A stretch of 21,437 nt of DNA from NCBI GenBank assembly GCA_023091735.1, contig JALKBU010000895.1, forward strand, positions 1 through 21,437, given 5' to 3'. This DNA comes from Trichomonas tenax. Taxonomy: Eukaryota; Parabasalia; Trichomonadida; Trichomonadidae. The notes beneath the pieces are model-generated. The model was not told where the DNA came from. It made no database searches and saw nothing but the letters and a program-made list of their open reading frames with translations. Position 1 is the first letter of the stretch. Each line of letters begins with the position of its first letter. Shown one piece after another: positions 9,007 through 16,659 of the stretch. Position numbers and translations under genes: made by a program.

Positions 9007-9396
9007 TTAGACATCAATGAGCTTCTCAATATGTGGTCTATGTGTCTTGTACTCTTCAAGAGGGAATGTCTTGACAGCATCGCCTAAGTAATCCTTAAAT
9101 GGTATCGTGTCCTTAATGAACATCTTTAGGTTCTCTTTGTAGAAACTATTGAGTCCTTCTCTGAACTGATCATAATCTCTTTTACTCATCTCTATGATCT
9201 TCCTGTAAATATCATCAACTTTAGTGTCAATTGAGAGCAGGGGTTTGATTGCTTCGTACATAGGAAGCATCTCCTCTGGCATGTTTTTGAAGTCGAGTCC
9301 ATTCTTGTCGAGAAGCATAAGCATTGCTGCTGCTCCTATATTTCCATCTTCTTCGTGTTGCTTAGGTAGCCTAAGCAACATGAGGCTGAAGAACAT
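9007..9396 (-). CDS. Small helical protein of unknown function
   Basis: 129 residues from an ATG at 9396 to TAA, with TAAA at the stop. Predominantly alpha-helical and charged: NIGAAAMLMLLDKNG, MPEEMLPMYEAIKPLL, KVDDIYRKIIEMSKRDYDQF, YKENLKMFIKDTIPF. No signal peptide, membrane segment or metal-binding motif. Its codon choice resembles E1 more than the AT-rich accessory genes, which argues that it is real and well expressed. It lies 117 bp upstream of E1 on the same strand with its own upstream region, so separate transcription is likely. I do not recognise a family; it may be parabasalid-specific. A functional link to E1 is possible but unsupported. Confidence 0.75.
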   Translation of the reverse strand: MFFSLMLLRLPKQHEEDGNIGAAAMLMLLDKNGLDFKNMPEEMLPMYEAIKPLLSIDTKVDDIYRKIIEMSKRDYDQFREGLNSFYKENLKMFIKDTIPFKDYLGDAVKTFPLEEYKTHRPHIEKLIDV

Positions 9397-9436
9397 TCTT
9401 AAAAATGAAGTTAAATCATTCAGGTTACTTTTTCAT

Positions 9437-9444
9437 TGACGTCA
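9437..9444. promoter_or_regulatory. TGACGTCA palindrome upstream of small gene
   Basis: Perfect 8-bp palindrome, 41 bp before the ATG of the 129-residue gene, within GTGACGTCAATG on the minus strand. It equals the bZIP CRE consensus of other eukaryotes. It could be a binding site or chance. Confidence 0.3.
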
Positions 9445-10408
9445 CTCAAAGATCCACTCTTTCTCCAATTAATTTTTCTATGCTTTTATGCTAATTTTAC
9501 ATCCTCTCAAATCTAAGTTTCATTTCACATCTGCAAAAATCGAAGAATGTGAATGCACTCCTATATCTGGACATTCTAAAAGACGTTGCAATTTTTTGAT
9601 GTTATTTTTTGAATTTTCGTCCAAACTTGATTTTTTTCCTTAATTTGTTCCATTGTAGAACCAATAACATAAATATTTCTAAACAAATTTTATCTGAATA
9701 CCCTCTTTGTTATCCCATTCTTATTTTTGTGTCATAATTCAATTTTAACGTTTCTTCCAACGTCTTTCAAATACGAAAGCCAATAATTTTAATTCGAATA
9801 TATTTTTCTTTTTCTTATTCTAAAATGTTGAAATGCATGTCACAGAACGCCTATCATTAATACGATACTCGATATTGGGCAAAAATATTATTCTTTCGAT
9901 TATTGACAAAAATATTCAAACCAATATGCGCACGTCAATAATGAATTACTGCTTTAAAAATCTTTATTTGCCTTCAGTATCAGTGAAGTTCATCTTTTTA
10001 ATTTACTCACAAAACTTCAATCATTTGATGTTGATGTAAATAACCCAGCAATACCATCATATAAAAACTTTTTTTTTTCAAAAAAATACATATAAAATAT
10101 AAAAATGTTTATTGCATTTTTTGCTCTAATAAATATATTGAATCTATTGTTCCACGAAATTCGCATGCCATCATATCAGCTGAATGGTTGTTCAATCAAA
10201 AATTTTGATTCCTCAGCTTTTGATTATGCTTATGACTGATATACATTATGTATCTATTATAAATATGTCGATTTAAAATTGTTTGAAAACGAAGATTTTC
10301 AGCACTTTTGAAATTTCGAAATTTTCAGTCAATACAAACTTTCTCGGACAGAACATAAACTAGTTATGGACAGGTATCGTCCGACCATTCACAACCATAT
10401 TATGCTCC
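9445..10408. other. Intergenic, no gene
   Basis: About 1 kb of AT-rich DNA upstream of the small gene. The few short frames look random, and I see no RNA gene, hairpin or transposon terminus. Confidence 0.7.
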
Positions 10409-10579
10409 AATAATATATAATGATATACAATGTATTGTCAACATTAATTCTACTTACAAAATTACAATAATTTTTGTTCAAAAACCGAATCAATTCTATT
10501 TCAATCACATGTTCCTCTATTTTAAAGAAGGATACAATAAATGATGTATAAATCCTTATAATATTTCTATTATAATACG
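10409..10579 (-). repeat. 171-bp inverted repeat, right copy
   Basis: Reverse-complement partner of 5667-5837. It ends 48 bp before the domain fragment C. The flanks of the two copies do not match each other. Confidence 0.9.
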
Positions 10580-10627
10580 AAATGTTATTAACCTTATAAT
10601 TTAACGATGTAAATTTTATTTTTATAA

Positions 10628-11290
10628 AAATATCAAATAACATTCTATGTATCCAACTATAGTGATGTAAACTATAATAAATCATTCACTTTAGGAGGAT
10701 ACCGACTGAAGTATGAATACAATAGGAATTGGTTATTACTTCTTCATCACAACTCTAAATTCGGAGTTTATTTAAAACCTTCGAATGTTTATCACATCAA
10801 CACTAAAAATCTATTCAGCATCATTGGTGATGTTAAAAATAGCTCTTCTCTGTTTTTGGTCGATAATAAATATAAATTATTACTCGAATACCCTCAATTA
10901 TCTAAATATCAAATATTTAATCAAAGTTATTTCATCGATGAAAATGTGACTGATGTCAATTATACACAGGAAGAAGGAGATACATTTCCTAATTTTAGAG
11001 GACTCGCACTCGCCGAAAAACAAAATGAATCACTTATAGATGGAACACCATATTTATGGGAATGGTGGTACACAGTTGGCTCTATTCATAGCGGTTGGAC
11101 GAACTATATTCCTGGTCCTCAACTCGGCGAAAATGTTCTTGTGCAACAAGTTGATCTTTGGATAGAAATTCCTTCAATTGATTCATTGAAATATTTAGGC
11201 GTTTTAGTTAAATGCTTAACATGTAATATGATTCAATGCCATAGCTCAGGAATCTCGAAATTATTCTACTTTGTTTTCATTTATCTTTGA
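10628..11290 (+). pseudogene. Surface-protein domain fragment, copy C
   Basis: Open from just after a stop at 10625-10627 to TGA at 11288-11290, about 220 codons, uninterrupted and the best preserved of the three copies. Homology begins at SNYSDVNYNKSF and includes LGGYRLKYEYNRNWLLLLHH, SNVYH, LLEYPQLSKYQIFNQSYF, ESLIDGTP, EWWYTVGS, PGPQLGENVLVQQVDLWIEIP and SLKY. There is no ATG until 10856, which lies inside the domain, so the 5' end is missing. The last 20 residues (SGISKLFYFVFIYL) are hydrophobic but unlike the anchor at 3447. The TGA lacks the TAAA signature, so this is not a native 3' end. Function unknown; surface recognition is a guess from the membrane-anchored relative. Confidence 0.65.
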
Positions 11291-11737
11291 ATTGATAAAC
11301 AATATATTCGCAACTGTTTTTATATCAAGCAATAAATTTTCTGCTTTTGAACACAAATTAAGAAAAGAATTCTGAAGTAAGAAAAATTTTCATGATTGCT
11401 ACTGTAACTAATTATGATTTAGAGAAAATGTTTGATTGTGCGTTAAAAACCAAAATAAAATTATGTTCCAAAACATGCAATTTATTGTGAAAATGTAATG
11501 CTGAGGCATTGCTGCAATAAATGAATTTCAACATTCAATGTGAAAGTTTAAACGTGTTGAAAACCTTAGCATGGCCACGGTTGCGTAAAAAATGTTACAG
11601 TTGTAGAAATTTGTATTTCTAAAAGAATATTATGTACTTCAATAAAAGCAATATGTGTAAATATTATGAGTCATTCTGAGACTTATTTGATATAGCCAGC
11701 ATGCAACAGTGAGAAATCAAATCTAATTTTGAATCCT
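11291..11737. other. Intergenic, no gene
   Basis: AT-rich sequence between domain fragment C and the MITE. I see no frame, RNA gene or long repeat. Confidence 0.7.
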
Positions 11738-11746
11738 TGAAATTTT
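11738..11746. repeat. MULE target-site duplication, left
   Basis: TGAAATTTT directly before the GGCAAC end; identical copy at 12402-12410. Confidence 0.9.
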
Positions 11747-12401
11747 GGCAACATTTTTCCTTCTACGGTGTAGTCCCGCGACCTTCATAACTTTTTATCT
11801 GATCAATATTTTTTTTTCGATTTGAAAGTACTTTCATGTACTTATTGATAGTTGTCTATCCAGTGGTATAAGTGGCACAGTATATATATCTATCAAATCA
11901 TTGATTGCATTTCAAATCGTCCAAAATATACGATTTCCAGCATAAATGTATGCATTAATATGCAGCATATGATATTTTTATGTGTATTATTGATTCAAAT
12001 GCCTCTTATACGCTTAAAATTAAAAATGCAACTAATTCATTAATTGATTTGAGGGCGATTATACACATGAAAGTTATTGAATTTGATGGGATTTGGATTT
12101 GCAGCTGTAATAATGTAAAATTTTAGAATCTTAGATTTGGCAATGAAAAAAAAATTATGCGCTGATACACCATCTTTCCTCAGCGCTGCATAGTAGCGCA
12201 TACATTTATGCTGGAAATCGTATATTTTGGACGATTTGTAATGCAATCAATGATTTGATAGATATATAGACTGTGACACTTATACCACTGGATAGACAAC
12301 TATCAATAAGTTCATGAAAGTACTTTCAAATCGGAAAAATATTGATCAGATAAAAAGTTATGAAGGTCGCGGGACTACACCGTAGAAGGAAAAATGTTGC
12401 C
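11747..12401. mobile_element. Non-autonomous Mutator-like element (MULE MITE)
   Basis: 655 bp. The ends are long terminal inverted repeats, 11747-11953 and 12198-12401, about 205 bp with roughly 95% identity, starting GGCAACATTTTTCC. The 9-bp sequence TGAAATTTT flanks both ends exactly (11738-11746 and 12402-12410). Long inverted repeats with a 9-bp target duplication are the hallmark of the Mutator superfamily, which is known in T. vaginalis. The 244-bp interior has no transposase, so movement would need one supplied in trans. The intact target duplication and high arm identity suggest recent insertion. It lies 152 bp upstream of the ankyrin gene ATG and may affect its promoter. Confidence 0.93.
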
Positions 12402-12410
12402 TGAAATTTT
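12402..12410. repeat. MULE target-site duplication, right
   Basis: TGAAATTTT directly after the GTTGCC end; identical to 11738-11746. Confidence 0.9.
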
Positions 12411-12544
12411 TATGTCTTTATCCGACATTTGTTTAAAACAGAATATATTATGCAGAATAGTTTAATATGATTGTTTATATCAATAAAATTTAAAAAAAAA
12501 AAACAAAGACATATTGAGATTATATTTTGACCAAAATTTTATGT

Positions 12545-12554
12545 AAAAGTGATA
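12545..12554 (+). promoter_or_regulatory. AAAAGTGATA motif just before ankyrin ATG
   Basis: Ends 8 bp before the ATG at 12563. One base different from AAAAGTGACA, which ends 5 bp before the phosphotransferase ATG. A possible start-proximal promoter or initiator-like element, from position only. Confidence 0.3.
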
Positions 12555-12562
12555 AAAATAAA

Positions 12563-14941
12563 ATGGATGAAGAAACAAAAGCGAAATTTGCAAGAGATAT
12601 TGAAGAATATAACAATAAAATGCAGGATTTCTATACTTTAGAGGAGATGCTTGACTCAATAACAGAAGACAATATTGTAGAAATCTCGAGATTTATTTTA
12701 ACAAATTTCCACAGTAATTACAATCGAATTTATTCATTAATTCTTTATGTGTCATCCATAAGGCACCTTTATTGGCAAGAATTACTGAAATTATTTTCAT
12801 TGATATCAAAATATCATAAATGTGAGATTCCAATTCTTATAATGCGTACAAATTTCAAGCTTTTTTCACAGTGCTTAGTTCACCTTGGTATAATTCCTGA
12901 CGAATTCAGCAAACAATACGGTGATAAGAGATCACTCTCTGAGATATTACGCTATTATGAAGAAGATTCATTTGGTGAAATCATTTCTCATGACGATGTT
13001 GATACTTTGATTCAAAAATCCAGTGAGATTGGATATCAGTCTTCTATTGACGATGAAATGAAAACTTATAAAATTAGGAATCCTTTGCAATTAGCAGCAA
13101 AATACGGTGCCGTTAAATGTTTCAAATTTTTAATGAACAATGGATATGATATCAAAACTTCTTTCGTTGATGGAACGGCTGTTGGTGGCGGTAACTTAGA
13201 AATTATTAGACTCGCTGCACAGGCTGGTGGATTATTTGCTGGCTGTGCAAGAATTGCTGTTCAATGGCATCAATATGAAGTTTTACAATGGTTGAGAGCG
13301 AATTATGAAAACGAATCAAAATATGCTTCAATCATTGATTGTATCGAATTTCAGAATAGTCGAGCTTTATCTTTATTTTTATCTACTGAAACGCAATTTG
13401 TTGACACAGCAACAAATTCACATTTATATACTGCTTGTTCTCAAGGTTTTTCATACTTTATCAAAAAAATTTTGCTTCCTTATTCACAAATTGATATCAA
13501 TATCAAAATTCAAACGGGATCAACTCCATTATGCGTTGCTTCTCAAAATAGATGTACAAAAATTGTGAAAGAATTACTCAAACGAGGAGCAAATCCAAAT
13601 GCTCCAGGAAAATTTGGGTGTTCTCCACTATTTTTCGCTTGCCAAAATGGCAACCTTGAAATTTCATTACTTCTGATTCGAGCAGGAGCTGTACTGACAA
13701 CTTTAAATGACTATAATCGCGGAATAATTTTTGCAGCGTCTTATTGCAAAGATTCATCAATATTAAAGATGCTTGCAGACATTATGACATTTGCAAGTGA
13801 TGATGGCTATCGCGCATTGATTAATTGTTGTCAACATAATTATTATGAAAACATCAACGTTCTTTTGGACAATGGTGCTCCTTTATTTATTGATAGTGAA
13901 TCGATTGTTAGTTCACCCCTCATTGCAGCTTCACAGAGTAATTCAATCGAATCAATGTTAATATTGCTTGAAAGAGATGCAGATGTTAATTTTGCCGCTG
14001 CCGGAATTTCTCCATTGATTGCATCATCACAATCAGGTCATATTGAATGCGTGAGAATGCTTATTGAAAATGGAGCCGATATTAACTTCATTGGTCATGA
14101 TAACATTACGCCATTAATTGCAGCTTGCATGAGTGGAAGATTTGAAGTGGTGAATCTACTCATTAATTGTGGAGCTCGTTTGGATTATGAAGGAATTCTT
14201 CGTGCATCAATTTCAAGTGGAAACTTCGAAATTGTTAAATTAATATATAGCAAAGGCTGTAAGATTGAGTTTGAATCAAATGAACAGATAATGCAAACTT
14301 TATTGTCAAAAGTTTCACCTCAAGGAAAAGAAATTCTCCAATTTCTTCTTGAAAACGGTTATGATGCAACAAACGGAATTTTCTTGATGAGAGCCACAAA
14401 ACTTGAAAGATATGACCTTGCAAATGCATTGCTAGATTTTTACAAAGATAAAGGAACTCTTGTGCTCGAAGAAAAGGATGAACATGGTCAAACACCTGTA
14501 TATCTAAGTGTTGGTGATTCTGTTACACTTAAAAAATTATTGGACATGGGTGCAGAAGTCGATGTTCGCAACGAAAATGGAGCAACTGCACTTTGCTACG
14601 CTGCACAGATCGGTGATTATCAAGCTGTTTCACTGTTGATAAGCAAAGGCCATGCTGATGTTAATAATGTTATGAAAGTTGGTGCTACAGCACTTTATAT
14701 TGCTGCACAAAATTGCAATATTACAATAGTCAATTTGTTATGCGAAAAAGGTGCAAAAGTTGATCTTTGTGCCGAAAGAGTTCCAACGCCATTATATATA
14801 GCTTGTAAGAAAGGATTTCCAGACATTGCCAAAATCCTTCTCGATCATGGTGCGGATAAGAATTGGAGAAATGATAGTGGAACAATTCTTGATGTCACCA
14901 TCAATCGAATTGTTCGAAATTTACTTCAACAACATCAATAA
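12563..14941 (+). CDS. DUF3447-type ankyrin-repeat protein
   Basis: 792 residues, intact. I start at the ATG at 12563; a TTG 12 codons upstream keeps the frame open but is not a plausible start. The first about 150 residues form the helical DUF3447-like region (FYTLEEMLDSITEDNIVEI, YRIYSLILYVSSIRHLYW-like helices, SFGEIISHDDVDTLIQ). After that come about 15 ankyrin repeats, degenerate at first and canonical later: GSTPLCVASQNRCTKIVKEL, ITPLIAACMSGRFEVVNLLI, GATALCYAAQIGDYQAVSLL, PTPLYIACKKGFPDIAKILL. No signal peptide or membrane segment, so probably cytosolic. Ankyrin stacks bind proteins; the partner cannot be read from sequence. These families number in the hundreds in trichomonads. The stop lies in CAATAAAAA, giving TAAA. 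A fresh MULE MITE sits 152 bp upstream and a mariner 27 bp downstream. Confidence 0.93.
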   Translation: MDEETKAKFARDIEEYNNKMQDFYTLEEMLDSITEDNIVEISRFILTNFHSNYNRIYSLILYVSSIRHLYWQELLKLFSLISKYHKCEIPILIMRTNFKLFSQCLVHLGIIPDEFSKQYGDKRSLSEILRYYEEDSFGEIISHDDVDTLIQKSSEIGYQSSIDDEMKTYKIRNPLQLAAKYGAVKCFKFLMNNGYDIKTSFVDGTAVGGGNLEIIRLAAQAGGLFAGCARIAVQWHQYEVLQWLRANYENESKYASIIDCIEFQNSRALSLFLSTETQFVDTATNSHLYTACSQGFSYFIKKILLPYSQIDINIKIQTGSTPLCVASQNRCTKIVKELLKRGANPNAPGKFGCSPLFFACQNGNLEISLLLIRAGAVLTTLNDYNRGIIFAASYCKDSSILKMLADIMTFASDDGYRALINCCQHNYYENINVLLDNGAPLFIDSESIVSSPLIAASQSNSIESMLILLERDADVNFAAAGISPLIASSQSGHIECVRMLIENGADINFIGHDNITPLIAACMSGRFEVVNLLINCGARLDYEGILRASISSGNFEIVKLIYSKGCKIEFESNEQIMQTLLSKVSPQGKEILQFLLENGYDATNGIFLMRATKLERYDLANALLDFYKDKGTLVLEEKDEHGQTPVYLSVGDSVTLKKLLDMGAEVDVRNENGATALCYAAQIGDYQAVSLLISKGHADVNNVMKVGATALYIAAQNCNITIVNLLCEKGAKVDLCAERVPTPLYIACKKGFPDIAKILLDHGADKNWRNDSGTILDVTINRIVRNLLQQHQ

Positions 14942-14968
14942 AAAATAACATGTTTTACTTTAAATATA

Positions 14969-16018
14969 GGGTGTCGAGAAAATATTTTAGTATCTCAAGT
15001 TAGGAAATAGATAGGAACAAGCTGAGCACATATAAAAAATCTTTGCCGAAGATATCCCCTTCATTTTTAATATCATACCTATATGTAACTCCTGTATTGA
15101 GTTATAACCAGTTTTTTAGCTCCCAGAATAAAATTTCCCTACGTTTATATCATTTTTAAATAGATTTGCAATATTTGGTTCATTGTCAGGCCAACTTTGA
15201 TAGAATATGAGAAAATAATACAGAAATATTTAAATATTCTTCGAGCAGGACTACACCATAAATTTTCGTATCATTCTCTATCGCAACCATTAAGTTGGCC
15301 AAAGCAAGATCCTTGCGTGTGGAATTTTATATCAAAATCAAGAATTTTTGGAATGCTGTGCATAGATTTCTATCAATTCCTTCGTTCTTCAGTCTCATTT
15401 CATTTCATTCATCAACAAACATGTGTCGCAATTGATAATTACATACTTTAAATGAACGAAATGCCCTTAGCCACCCATTACGCAAATACAAATTTTTTTC
15501 GCAAAAAACTCCTATCTTCGATATTTTCATGTCTAGAAGGACAACAATTGTAAATATCATTGAGAGAGGCCGGAAGTTAAATAATATGTACTTTGAAATC
15601 AAAAGTTTGCAATTTGGATTAGATCCTAGAAAGCATAAAAACAAAATGAAGAAATCTTGAGAAAAATCATCGAAAATGAAAAATTTCAAAAATCAATCTC
15701 AAGTACCTACTTACATTTATCTTCACCAAAACTTCACTAAACAAAGTTCCACACAACTTCATTGTTGTAATCTATCTTAAAAGAAATTCCAGAATGATGC
15801 ATATTCAGTCCTCAGCATCAAGTTTAAAATTTTTCAAGATGGAAAAATTTGCAAATTTTGTCGGAAGCATTTTATTGAGTCTTTCTCACCAATATCCAAA
15901 GAACATGCAAAGATATTAAAAATGAATGGGGCTATTATCGCTGGAGATTCTATATCTGTTTTTATTTTTTTGTTATGACTTGTCTATCTTGAGATGCTAA
16001 AGTATTTTCTCGACAACC
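14969..16018 (+). mobile_element. Degenerate Tc1/mariner element
   Basis: 1050 bp bounded by 35-bp imperfect inverted repeats (14969-15003 and 15984-16018; about 4 mismatches; ends GGGTGTCGAG and CTCGACAACC) with TA on both outer sides (14967-14968 and 16019-16020), as Tc1/mariner elements insert. Shorter than a full element of about 1.3 kb. The interior has no intact transposase. A plus-strand stretch near 15290-15370 (LSWPKQDP, then FGMLC) resembles the WPxQSPDxNxIExxWG catalytic block of mariner transposases, with the DLN part lost. Tvmar1 is the known T. vaginalis relative, but I cannot assign the family. Confidence 0.85.
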
Positions 16019-16092
16019 TATAAATAACACCGCAATTATTGGTGTTCTAAGTGTGATACCAATATTAATCTAGATCTAATAGCAGCCGTGTA

Positions 16093-16533
16093 ATGATTGC
16101 TGGGTCTCGTACTGGATTTTCTAATGATGAGAAATATTCAGATGTGAATGAAACTTTGAAAAATTTAACAACATCAGATATAAATGAAACTGACTCCAAT
16201 GAAACTTTCAATAGATTGGCACTTCATGAAAGATCTTATGCAAGTGGTGATGAAACTTTCAAAATTATATCTCCAGATAAAATTTTTATTCATCCTAGTT
16301 TAGTAGTATTTTATAATCAAATTTATGTTTATGGTTATTCGCTTTTGATGGAACCAAATGGAAAATTTAATATTACAAACTGTGGTCATGGAATGTGTAA
16401 AATTTCAGCACTCAATCCTGAATGTGAAGATAATAAGAACTTTATCTGTAGATATGCGACATTTTTTGCTTTAATTCTTATAGAAAAAACTTTCCTGGAT
16501 AACCCTAAGAGACATTTTAATAATTATTATTAG
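16093..16533 (+). CDS. Asn-glycosylation-rich hypothetical protein or fragment
   Basis: 146 residues from an ATG at 16093. The N-terminal 70 residues repeat NET-type sequons (DVNETLKNLTT, DINETDSNETF, GDETF), from a reiterated AATGAAACTTT at DNA level. The C-terminal half has NITNCGHGMCK and several cysteines. There is no clear signal peptide and no TAAA at the TAG stop. It begins 73 bp after the mariner and could be a fragment of a larger secreted protein whose 5' part is lost. I do not recognise it. Confidence 0.4.
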   Translation: MIAGSRTGFSNDEKYSDVNETLKNLTTSDINETDSNETFNRLALHERSYASGDETFKIISPDKIFIHPSLVVFYNQIYVYGYSLLMEPNGKFNITNCGHGMCKISALNPECEDNKNFICRYATFFALILIEKTFLDNPKRHFNNYY

Positions 16534-16620
16534 ACAAAAACATCATCAAATAGGCATTGCCAACATGGGCGCAACTTTTATGCTCTGCATCAAATGTATT
16601 GAAATAAATTAGGTTGTTTT

Positions 16621-16654
16621 GGCAGTTGTCCGGCCTTTGACTAGAAAAGTGACA
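16621..16654 (+). promoter_or_regulatory. Compound upstream element of phosphotransferase gene
   Basis: GGCAGTTGTCCGGCC at 16621, then 9 bp later AAAAGTGACA at 16645-16654, ending 5 bp before the ATG at 16660. A similar pair with the same 24-bp start-to-start spacing occurs at 19464-19497. Promoter role is inferred from position and recurrence. Confidence 0.4.
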
Positions 16655-16659
16655 TATTT

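Noticed and set aside
5667..10579. Composite transposon carrying E1
   Set aside because: No target duplication at the outer ends, no transposase, and E1 is a normal host gene.
10580..10660. Intron 3' end explaining the common start of the domain fragments
   Set aside because: No Trichomonas-type ACTAACACACAG acceptor before SNYSD in any of the three copies.
12527..12562. Twelve extra N-terminal codons of the ankyrin protein
   Set aside because: They begin with TTG; the first ATG is at 12563. The same reasoning removes six codons from E1 (8890-8907).
15197..15451. 84-codon frame as a gene
   Set aside because: It lies inside the degenerate mariner and only preserves a trace of transposase.
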